37,667 bases of DNA from JBJXHC01 sp964538485 (lineage in GTDB: Bacteria; Bacteroidota; Ignavibacteria; UBA10030; UBA6906), in contig CAZIHJ010000018.1 in assembly GCA_964538485.1 (NCBI GenBank), positions 1 through 37,667 of the forward strand. Direction: 5' to 3'. This document shows positions 25,446-31,880 of the stretch, piece by piece (the first letter of the stretch is position 1; each line of letters begins with the position of its first letter). The position numbers and the translations under genes were made by a program. The notes below the pieces were generated by a model that saw only the letters and a program-made list of their open reading frames with translations, was not told the origin of the DNA and did not search any database.

Positions 25446-26201
25446 TCAGTGCAGGTATGAACCTCCATTGACATCTATTGTTGAGCCCGTAATGTAGTTG
25501 GAGAGATCCGACGCCAGAAAAAGCACCACGTTGGCGACATCCTGTGCAGAGCCAATTTTTCCGGAGGGGATTTGGGAGCGAATTTCCTCTTCTTGTCTGC
25601 GAATTCCTTCAAGCCCCATTCCTGCTTCGATAAAGCCCGGAGCCACTGCATAGACGAGGATTCCATCCTTTGCATGTGCTCTGGCAAGACATCTGGTCAG
25701 GGTGATCATTCCCGCTTTTGAGACGGCGTAGGCGATGTGGTCTGTCTCTCCGCGAAAAGCGGAACGTGATGCGATGTTGATTATCTTGCCTGTGTTGCGC
25801 GATTTCATATGTCGGATTGCCCAGTACGAGAGGTTCACTGCACTCATCAAGTTTGTGTTGAGTGTTTCATTCCAATGGGTTGTCCACTCGTCATAGTCCA
25901 TGTCAATCCCATCCGTGCTTCCCACAGCGGTGTTATTTACGAGGAGGTCAATTCTTCCATACCGGTTCAAAGTCGCCTCGATGAGTTTCCTGCAATCTTC
26001 AGGAAGAGCGAGGTTGCCATAAATTGCAGATGAATCATTTCCGCATTTTATTGCAACATCCTCTGCTTCCTTCGCCCTGACATGAAAGGCGACTGCAAGA
26101 GTTGCTCCTGCCCGAGCCAATGTCATTGAGATGGCACTACCGATTCCTCCCGCTCCTCCTGTAACCAGAACAATCTTGTTATTCAGGTCGATATGCAGCA
26201 T
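25446..26201 (-). CDS. SDR-family oxidoreductase (FabG-like)
   Basis: 251 residues. The nucleotide-binding glycine motif is TGGAGGIG (14-21), NNTA lies at 89-92, and the catalytic serine 145 (NIASRSAF) and tyrosine 158/lysine 162 (YAVSK) complete the triad. The C-terminus SNYITGSTIDVNGGSYLH is typical of FabG-like enzymes. It reduces a ketone or oxidises an alcohol with NAD(P)H. The gene is not next to other fatty-acid genes, so it may be a general dehydrogenase. It lies 131 bases upstream of fbaB in the same direction; co-transcription is possible but not obvious. Confidence 0.9.
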   Translation of the reverse strand: MLHIDLNNKIVLVTGGAGGIGSAISMTLARAGATLAVAFHVRAKEAEDVAIKCGNDSSAIYGNLALPEDCRKLIEATLNRYGRIDLLVNNTAVGSTDGIDMDYDEWTTHWNETLNTNLMSAVNLSYWAIRHMKSRNTGKIINIASRSAFRGETDHIAYAVSKAGMITLTRCLARAHAKDGILVYAVAPGFIEAGMGLEGIRRQEEEIRSQIPSGKIGSAQDVANVVLFLASDLSNYITGSTIDVNGGSYLH

Positions 26202-26269
26202 AGCCGATCCGTCCTATTTTGTAGTTCATGATGAGAAAACAACTGAATTCCAGCAAAATTGCAATGCCC

Positions 26270-26279
26270 GGGGGGGGGG
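26270..26279. repeat. Homopolymer of ten G
   Basis: Ten consecutive G bases, preceded by CCC, about 70 bases upstream of the SDR start (as poly-C on the SDR sense strand). The longest homopolymer noticed in the window. It could vary in length or be miscounted. Confidence 0.85.
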
Positions 26280-26285
26280 TAAATA

Positions 26286-26314
26286 TTGCACATCACCCTA
26301 ACCGACTGTATGCA
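26286..26314 (+). promoter_or_regulatory. Possible promoter of the small-protein pair
   Basis: TTGCAC (26286-26291), a 17-base spacer, and TATGCA (26309-26314). It would give a leader of about 125 bases before the first small ORF at 26448. Confidence 0.4.
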
Positions 26315-26447
26315 AAATATTCCGCCTCGCCTGAAAAAAAGGACAACACAGCACAAACCATGTTGTATTTGAGGAAATGAAATATGGCACGCAATTCGTA
26401 CAAAAGTTTACAACAGTAGGCAAACCAGTTGGACGATGGAGGTTACA

Positions 26448-26597
26448 ATGAGAATGCAGTATCGCTTCAGCCCGCTCTCAAAGGAAGAACGAGAACTCAT
26501 GGAGACCATTCTTCTTGAAGAAATGGATGTCCAATCGTGGTATGCCATCACCTTCAGTTCAATTTTTGGCGAAGAAGTATTCATTACACTTCAATAG
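26448..26597 (+). CDS. Small protein of 49 residues, unknown
   Basis: A short ORF with a strong ribosome site (GGAGG six bases before ATG). It begins MRMQYRFSPLSKEERELMET and ends EEVFITLQ. It is acidic in the first half, probably one amphipathic helix followed by a short hydrophobic strand-like end (WYAITFSSIFG). No signal peptide or known motif. It is followed 12 bases later by a second 49-residue ORF and the pair is closed by a strong terminator, which supports both as real genes. I do not recognise a family. Confidence 0.6.
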   Translation: MRMQYRFSPLSKEERELMETILLEEMDVQSWYAITFSSIFGEEVFITLQ

Positions 26598-26609
26598 CAT
26601 GGGGTAGCG

Positions 26610-26759
26610 ATGAAAACGGTGGCGTGGGCAGCAATCCTTGCATTGGTTGTTTCGATTCCGTTCCTGCTTGGATCACGTAAACCTGCTCGGGTATCGTTCA
26701 AGAGTAAAACAGCACCAGACGAGAACCATCTGTACGATATTGAAGATCTGATAGATTAA
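26610..26759 (+). CDS. Small membrane-anchored protein of 49 residues, unknown
   Basis: Starts 12 bases after the previous small ORF. The N-terminus is one hydrophobic helix (VAWAAILALVVSIPFLLG, residues 4-21), followed by a basic stretch (SRKPARVSFKSK) and an acidic tail ending DIEDLID. This gives a single-pass inner-membrane protein with its tail probably in the cytoplasm by the positive-inside rule, or a Sec-exported peptide without a cleavage site. A weak GGGGTAG lies upstream of ATG. It shares a transcript and a terminator with the preceding ORF. Family unknown. Confidence 0.6.
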   Translation: MKTVAWAAILALVVSIPFLLGSRKPARVSFKSKTAPDENHLYDIEDLID

Positions 26760-26817
26760 GAACGGCCGAATTCCTCGAAGGCCCGGTCGGTGGGACCTGG
26801 GTTTTCGTGATACACTG

Positions 26818-26856
26818 AAGGGTGTTGCGTAGGTGGGCGCAGCACCCTTTGTTTTT
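26818..26856 (+). terminator. Intrinsic terminator after the small-protein pair
   Basis: AAGGGTGTTGCG (26818-26829) pairs with CGCAGCACCCTT (26838-26849) with one G-U pair around an eight-base loop; TTGTTTTT follows. Confidence 0.88.
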
Positions 26857-26896
26857 ATTAAAGCCTCCAGATTTATTCCGATGAGCTCAACGGAAC

Positions 26897-26925
26897 TTGC
26901 AATTTCGATACCTTTCTGCTATCTT
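26897..26925 (+). promoter_or_regulatory. Predicted promoter of the cold-shock gene
   Basis: TTGCAA (26897-26902), a 17-base spacer, and TATCTT (26920-26925). This implies transcription start near 26932. Confidence 0.55.
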
Positions 26926-26931
26926 AGCACC

Positions 26932-27099
26932 GCAAATTACTGTACACCGTTTTTTGCGCTTTTAATGGTTCCGCTGTTGTTGGACTGTTCTTCCGTGGAA
27001 GCACAGCCCGGCCTGATGGCTATTAAGAGGCAATAAATCAGGTGCCCATGTCGGGCGGCGTTGCCGTACGTTGATGGATATATCTTAAAGGAGTGTTCC
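26932..27099 (+). promoter_or_regulatory. Long 5' leader of the cold-shock mRNA
   Basis: The space 26760-27099 (340 bases without a confident gene) holds a terminator (26818-26856), a promoter (26897-26925) and this leader of about 168 bases. Long structured leaders are characteristic of cold-shock mRNAs, where they change fold with temperature. The region ends with AAAGGAG seven bases before the ATG. No specific fold or protein-coding potential is claimed. Confidence 0.45.
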
Positions 27100-27300
27100 A
27101 TGGAAAAGGGAACAGTCAAGTGGTTCAACGGAGCCAAAGGCTTCGGTTTTATTCAGCGCGAGTCTGGCGAAGATGTCTTCGTGCATTACAAGGCAATCGT
27201 CGGAGATGGGTACAAGACTCTCAATGAGGGCGATAAGGTGCAGTTTGATGTCGAAAAGGGTCCGAAAGGACTTCAGGCGTCAAACGTATCAAAGGTCTAG
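27100..27300 (+). CDS. Cold-shock domain protein (CspA family)
   Basis: 66 residues, the normal length of bacterial cold-shock proteins. Both RNA-binding motifs are present: RNP1 as KGFGFI (residues 13-18) and RNP2 as VFVHY, within the start GTVKWFNGAKGFGFI and the later VQFDVEKGPKGLQASNV. It binds single-stranded RNA/DNA and acts as an RNA chaperone. AAAGGAG lies upstream; a perfect terminator follows 20 bases after the stop. It is therefore a single-gene unit with a long leader. Confidence 0.96.
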   Translation: MEKGTVKWFNGAKGFGFIQRESGEDVFVHYKAIVGDGYKTLNEGDKVQFDVEKGPKGLQASNVSKV

Positions 27301-27320
27301 TGTAAAGAGCCGTCGTCATC

Positions 27321-27348
27321 AGGCCTCGATCTTTTCGAGGCCTTTTTT
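27321..27348 (+). terminator. Intrinsic terminator after the cold-shock gene
   Basis: AGGCCTCGA (27321-27329) and TCGAGGCCT (27335-27343) form a perfect nine-base stem with a five-base loop, followed by a run of T. Confidence 0.95.
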
Positions 27349-27363
27349 ATTTCCTTTCGATTC

Positions 27364-28146
27364 ATGGCACATCAACTCCGCGTAGCGCTCTGTTATCAGA
27401 TTCCCACGACGTTGTCCCCCCGTGTGCGCAAGAAGATTTCCGCGGCCGACATTCTCGTCATGCCCGAACTTGTTGATGGTGGTTACAGGCGCCTGACACA
27501 AGGAGGACAACCTCACAGTCATGCGTCTCCATTGATACAGTTTTTTCGTTCACTTTCACTGGACAATAATGTCGCTGTCCTGGCGGGGAGTCTTTTTTAT
27601 ACAGAAGCTCCCAGGAGGGCTTACAATACCGCCTTCGTTTTTTCACGAGGTCGGCAACTGTTGCGGTATGACAAAATCCATCTCTTCAAACCAATGAAGG
27701 ACCACCGGTATTTTACGCCGGGGAAGAGAGTACCAACCTTTGGACTTCGTTCCTCGTCGGGCAGCGTCAAGGCCGGGGTTATCATATGCTATGACCTTCG
27801 CTTTCCTGAGCTGACGCGTGTACTGGCAACTGCGGGCGCCCAGGTCCTCTTCATCCCGGCCCGATGGCCATCCCGTCGCAATGATGCCTGGATGACCCTG
27901 TTGAAAGCCCGTGCAATTGAAAACCAGATATTTGTTGTTGGATGCAATGCGAGAGGAAGCGAAGGCGGGTATTCGTACGTGTTCGACCCGACAGGCAAGA
28001 TGATATTCTCGACGAAGCTGAGGTCCCAATCACTGGCAGACGTGGATATGGTCACACTTGATCTGCGGGCGCTTCAGAAAGCCAAGGCCTTTCATAGCAA
28101 TCTCAAAGAGGCCAGAGTGTTAAGGGGTTTGCTCCGGATGAAGTAA
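27364..28146 (+). CDS. Carbon-nitrogen hydrolase (nitrilase superfamily)
   Basis: 260 residues with the catalytic Glu-Lys-Cys triad of the superfamily: glutamate 35 (LVMPELVDGGY), lysine 104 (YDKIHLFKP) and cysteine 142 (GVIICYDLRFPEL). The pattern and length are closest to omega-amidase/Nit2-like or YafV-like enzymes, which hydrolyse 2-oxo acid amides; true nitrilase activity is less likely. ATG 27364 is 16 bases beyond the cold-shock terminator, so transcription must start inside or read through it. It converges on queF with only nine bases between the stops. Confidence 0.9.
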   Translation: MAHQLRVALCYQIPTTLSPRVRKKISAADILVMPELVDGGYRRLTQGGQPHSHASPLIQFFRSLSLDNNVAVLAGSLFYTEAPRRAYNTAFVFSRGRQLLRYDKIHLFKPMKDHRYFTPGKRVPTFGLRSSSGSVKAGVIICYDLRFPELTRVLATAGAQVLFIPARWPSRRNDAWMTLLKARAIENQIFVVGCNARGSEGGYSYVFDPTGKMIFSTKLRSQSLADVDMVTLDLRALQKAKAFHSNLKEARVLRGLLRMK

Positions 28147-28155
28147 CGGAGTTAC

Positions 28156-28563
28156 CTAGCGCGATTTCCCCTTCATGTGATATTCCCGGCTGGCGATTGT
28201 GTGAATTCCTCCGCGCACCTTGTAGTCCGTGGTGACTTTCATCCATTTGGGTTTCGCGCAGCGCACCAGGTCATCCAGAATTTTGTTGACGAGATGTTCC
28301 TGGTAGATGCCCACATTGCGGTATGAGAACAGATAATATTTCAACGACCGAAGCTCGATGATCACCTTCCGCGGAGTATAGTCGATGGTGATCGTTGCAA
28401 AATCCGGCAACCCCGACCACGGACACACAGCGGTAAATTCATCGGTATTAATATTAATCACGATGTCCTTCCCCGGGTACTCATAAGGGAACGTCTCCAG
28501 CACCCTAACGTCAATCGTTGAAGTCTTCGCAACGTCATATCGCCTGTCAAGCGGTTTTGCCAT
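28156..28563 (-). CDS. queF: NADPH-dependent 7-cyano-7-deazaguanine reductase (QueF, unimodular type)
   Basis: 135 residues from ATG 28563, which has AGGATGG at good spacing; longer starts (28572, 28632) are possible but lack sites. The catalytic cysteine 47 and aspartate 54 lie in TDEFTAVCPWSGLPDFA, and the QueF motif ELRSLKYYLFSYRN (70-83) with the following QEH binds preQ0. It reduces the nitrile of preQ0 to the amine preQ1 in queuosine biosynthesis. It is the short, B. subtilis-like type. No other que gene is nearby and no preQ1 riboswitch was seen in its leader. Confidence 0.95.
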   Translation of the reverse strand: MAKPLDRRYDVAKTSTIDVRVLETFPYEYPGKDIVININTDEFTAVCPWSGLPDFATITIDYTPRKVIIELRSLKYYLFSYRNVGIYQEHLVNKILDDLVRCAKPKWMKVTTDYKVRGGIHTIASREYHMKGKSR

Positions 28564-28595
28564 ATCGTCCATCCTGGTTGTGTCTCGCAAAACAA

Positions 28596-28644
28596 TTGAA
28601 TACATTCTTGTGAGAAATATACAGAGTTTCATCCAGAAAAGTAA
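28596..28644. promoter_or_regulatory. Overlapping divergent promoters for queF and the Trx-fold lipoprotein gene
   Basis: Plus direction: TTGAAT (28596-28601), 16 bases, TATACA (28618-28623). Minus direction: TTACTT (28644-28639), 17 bases, TATATT (28621-28616). The two -10 boxes share four bases, so only one polymerase could bind at a time if both are used. Confidence 0.45.
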
Positions 28645-28656
28645 TTCAGGTGGCTC

Positions 28657-29151
28657 ATGCGACTCAATTGCAGTCTGATTCTCTTCGCGTTGCTCATGGG
28701 GTGCTCAGGAGCGAGCAACACCACAAAAGAATCCGTTCCTGTCGGTTGGTTTGACCAGGCAAAACTGAAGACAGCAGAGTATCCTGCCTTCTCCTCGCGT
28801 TATGATACCGTACAGATTGAACAGCAGTTCGTCGAGTTGATCCGCCAGGTACACCAGGGGATTGATATTCTCGTATTTTTTGGGACCTGGTGTGGGGACA
28901 GTAAACGTGAGGTCCCACGATTCTTGAAGATTGCTGATGTCGCTGCAATACCTGCAGAAAGAATCCGATTCTACGCGCTCGACCGATCCAAGAAGAGTTC
29001 TGATGGCCTGACGGATGTTCATAGGATCGAAAAAGTGGCCACCTTTATTTTCCTCAAGGAGGGGAAGGAACTCGGCAGGATTACCGAGAAGCCGTTGACG
29101 ACTATCGAGGCGGACATGCTGTCAATTCTTGCCAACGCTGCTGGCGGCTGA
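28657..29151 (+). CDS. Thioredoxin-fold lipoprotein with a single active-site cysteine
   Basis: 164 residues. A lipoprotein signal ends in LLMGC (lipidated cysteine 16). The thioredoxin-like fold is marked by DILVFFGTWCGDSKREVPRF; the active site is CGDS with only one cysteine (79) instead of CxxC. The position of the cis-proline reads VATF (127-130) instead of the usual VPTF. It cannot be a normal disulfide oxidoreductase; a peroxiredoxin-, glutathione- or binding-type role is possible. TrxA-like CGDS proteins occur in several Bacteroidota and Firmicutes. Likely anchored in the outer or inner membrane facing the periplasm. Confidence 0.78.
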   Translation: MRLNCSLILFALLMGCSGASNTTKESVPVGWFDQAKLKTAEYPAFSSRYDTVQIEQQFVELIRQVHQGIDILVFFGTWCGDSKREVPRFLKIADVAAIPAERIRFYALDRSKKSSDGLTDVHRIEKVATFIFLKEGKELGRITEKPLTTIEADMLSILANAAGG

Positions 29152-29193
29152 AGAGAACGAATCTTGCCTGAACGCAAAGTCCACATGCGTTCG

Positions 29194-29222
29194 TTGACAT
29201 TCTTTACCCATTTGGATATATT
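29194..29222 (+). promoter_or_regulatory. Predicted promoter of the 818-residue TPR protein gene
   Basis: Perfect TTGACA (29194-29199), a 17-base spacer, TATATT (29217-29222), about 52 bases before ATG 29275. Confidence 0.75.
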
Positions 29223-29274
29223 CTGCCTGAAATAAACAATTCATAGTCATTTCTATATGTAGTTGGAAGTTTGC

Positions 29275-31731
29275 ATGGCGCATGAGGACGAGGCTAAAGA
29301 CAGGGAACTTGCGCGCAAGCGACTTATCGAAGAAATAAAGAAGCGCGCCGAGGAAGCCGAACTCAAACGCATAGAAGAGGATGAGGAGCGAATAGTTCCG
29401 CCCAAGTCCGAAGAGTCATCGATACCACCGCCCCAACCAGCACCATCCAGTCGCCCTCCGATACAAGCTCCATTCTCTCCTGCTGAACAGCGGGTTCTTG
29501 AGTTACGCGAGAAGCTGCTGATTGCCCTCGATCGTCGACTTTCAGAGAAAGCTGCTGCTCTTTTTTCGGAGTTGAGCGCGTTGATTCCTAACGACCCGGA
29601 GTTGAGAACATATCAGTTCCGTCTGGCCGTCCTCCGGGAGAACCAGCAGGATGTTAAGCTCAAGAAAAAGCCTGTCGACAAGAAAGACGAGAAAGACGAC
29701 CAGGTCGAACTCAGAGCCCAGCGCGAAGCCCAGAAGAAAAAAATTACTGAATTACTGGAGCAGGCAAACCTGTCGTATCAGCGGGAAAAGTATGAGCAGG
29801 GTTTGCAGGAAATTGATGCCATTCTGGAGATCGATGCCGAGCATCAGGAGGCAATTGACTTACGGAAAAAGATTGATCGAGCGAGGGACCTTGCTGAGGA
29901 AATGAAGCAGGAGGAAACGCGCCGCAGGGCCGCTGAGGCTGAAACGGCTCGACCTTTGCCACCTCCGGTGAAACACGAAGACAAGGGTGATCCCTGGGGG
30001 GACGCGCCCATTGTTACGACTACACAGACGGTGTTTGAAGCTCCGGAAGAGAAGGCGGCTGTTGAGCCCAGAAAAACAGCCATTCTGGAACGTGTTGTTG
30101 CTCGCGCTTCGAGGGTTCATATTCCAGTAAAGACAATACTGGTGGTTCTTGTCGTGGCAGTTGTCGGTGCCGTGGCGTATATGATTGTTGATACTGTTCG
30201 TAATACGGTGTTTCCCCCCAAGCACTCGCTGCTGATTTTCCCCGCCACGAGCAATATTACGGATGGCTCTGTTGATTATCTGACTGAGGGGATAACCGAG
30301 GATTTGATCGGGGACCTTTCCGTAATTCCTGACTTCCGTTTGATCGCACCACGAACAGTATTTCAGTACAACGATCCACGTTCGCACAATGCACAGAGCG
30401 CACGGGCGAGTGGTGTGAGCCACTTTGTTGTTTGGTCCATTGAACTGATTGCCGGTGAGGCAACGTTTCAGGTTGGATTGTATGATACAAGTAACTCTAC
30501 CCCCGTATGGGCATCACAGCAACAGGTATCGCTCCGGGAGATTGCATCGTATCGCATCGAACTTGCCCGGAGTATTGTGACAAGAATGGGAGTCACGCTC
30601 GAGGGTAATGTCGAAGCCTCCTTGACTGCAGCAGCGCCCGCCGTTGAGGCCTATGACGCCTATTTACGCGGTCAGTATGTGTTGCGGCATCCGGATCAAC
30701 CGATTGATGGGGCAACACTGCTTCTTGAACGGGCGAGGACAGTTGACTCAAGCACAGTGGCGATACACAATGCGTTGGGGTGGAGTCACATACTCGCATA
30801 TGAGGCCGGTGATACTTCCCATGCGCACCTGCACGCAGCGCTACGTTCGGTTCAGCAAGCTGTTGCACTGAACCCCGGCTCCGCAAGGACCCTGTTGCTC
30901 TGGGCCATGGCCGATCATTACAATGGAGAAAATGCCAGGGCTCTTCAACGGCTCGATGAGGCGGTGGCGCTCGCTCCTGCAGACGCCGAGTTGCAACGCA
31001 GGCACGCACTCCTTCTGGCCGTGGCTGGTCGGGTGGATGAGGCGATCAAAATTGCAGATGGTGCAGCGTTGCTTGATCCGCGAAATGCCGAAACACATAC
31101 GTTGCTCGGGCTGCTCCACCTGTATGTTGCACATTTCACGGCAGATGGACAACAAAGCAGGAGAGATGAATGTGCAATTGCACTTCGGGCCTTTGAGAAC
31201 GGCCTTCGACTTTCCAGTGACAAGAGCGAGTATGCAAGCCGGTACAATGCCGATGTTCTGGTTTATGTGCAACAGCATGATCGCGCAGCTGAAATATTGA
31301 CCGATCGTATTGCCCGGGTTCGCGAGAGTTTCGTTGATTATTACAAACTTGGTCGCGTATTTCAATCAGCCGGGAAACCCGTGCAACAGTGGCAGGATCA
31401 ATTGCGAAAGGCGCGTGTCCTTCTTCAGGCCCGGCTTCAGGAAAACCCCCGCGACGCGATTGCGCTTTCTCATCTTGCTCTTGTTCACACACGTCTTGGG
31501 GAATTCAAAGACGCAATAGCGGCCAGCACGAAGGCAATTGCCGATGCGGGCTCGGTCGCTCAGGTCTACTATAATGTCGCAAGGATGTACACCCTCCAGA
31601 AGGATAAAGCGCAAGCGCTTGCCATGCTCGCCGTTGCGATGGAAAGACGGTATGACCTTGTTTCTATTCTCGATATGGACTTCTTTAACCTTCAACAGGA
31701 TCCGGACTTCCTGCAATCGATTGTGAAGTAA
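29275..31731 (+). CDS. Membrane-anchored TPR protein with FlgO/TolB-N-like domain
   Basis: 818 residues from ATG 29275 (GGAAG upstream). The N-terminus (1-40) is a charged helix rich in E, K and R, then a proline-rich linker (43-68), helical TPR-like hairpins (about 70-125 and 160-205, with ANLSYQREKYEQGLQEIDAIL) and a second linker. One transmembrane helix lies near 285-307 (ILVVLVVAVVGAVAYMIV), with basic residues before it, so the N-terminus is cytoplasmic. After it comes a domain with YLTEGITEDLIGDLSVI and GVSHFVVWSIELIAG, similar to the module before TPRs in adenylate-cyclase-type TPR proteins. At least seven TPR-like units fill 450-818. Probable scaffold linking the cytoplasm and periplasm; no catalytic motif seen. 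Confidence 0.72.
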   Translation: MAHEDEAKDRELARKRLIEEIKKRAEEAELKRIEEDEERIVPPKSEESSIPPPQPAPSSRPPIQAPFSPAEQRVLELREKLLIALDRRLSEKAAALFSELSALIPNDPELRTYQFRLAVLRENQQDVKLKKKPVDKKDEKDDQVELRAQREAQKKKITELLEQANLSYQREKYEQGLQEIDAILEIDAEHQEAIDLRKKIDRARDLAEEMKQEETRRRAAEAETARPLPPPVKHEDKGDPWGDAPIVTTTQTVFEAPEEKAAVEPRKTAILERVVARASRVHIPVKTILVVLVVAVVGAVAYMIVDTVRNTVFPPKHSLLIFPATSNITDGSVDYLTEGITEDLIGDLSVIPDFRLIAPRTVFQYNDPRSHNAQSARASGVSHFVVWSIELIAGEATFQVGLYDTSNSTPVWASQQQVSLREIASYRIELARSIVTRMGVTLEGNVEASLTAAAPAVEAYDAYLRGQYVLRHPDQPIDGATLLLERARTVDSSTVAIHNALGWSHILAYEAGDTSHAHLHAALRSVQQAVALNPGSARTLLLWAMADHYNGENARALQRLDEAVALAPADAELQRRHALLLAVAGRVDEAIKIADGAALLDPRNAETHTLLGLLHLYVAHFTADGQQSRRDECAIALRAFENGLRLSSDKSEYASRYNADVLVYVQQHDRAAEILTDRIARVRESFVDYYKLGRVFQSAGKPVQQWQDQLRKARVLLQARLQENPRDAIALSHLALVHTRLGEFKDAIAASTKAIADAGSVAQVYYNVARMYTLQKDKAQALAMLAVAMERRYDLVSILDMDFFNLQQDPDFLQSIVK

Positions 31732-31767
31732 CCATTTTGACCCTCCTGCTCAGCACCTCTACCTTCA

Positions 31768-31796
31768 TTGACATTCAAATCGATAATAAATATATT
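31768..31796 (+). promoter_or_regulatory. Predicted promoter of the coiled-coil/TPR gene
   Basis: Perfect TTGACA (31768-31773), a 17-base spacer, TATATT (31791-31796) running into TTG. Same boxes and spacing as the promoter at 29194-29222; the leader is about 80 bases. Confidence 0.75.
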
Positions 31797-31880
31797 TTGA
31801 GTCAATGCTAGGAATTTTCGATTACTTCCCGGCTTGGATGTGCATCGTACGATCATGATTCTCGGAAACCAGACCCCTTA

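Noticed and set aside
26833..27036. 67-codon plus-strand frame before the cold-shock gene
   Set aside because: It begins inside a terminator hairpin and covers the predicted promoter and leader; no ribosome site.
28157..28640. preQ1 riboswitch in the queF leader
   Set aside because: The leader is only about 45 bases and shows no preQ1 pseudoknot pattern that I can recognise.
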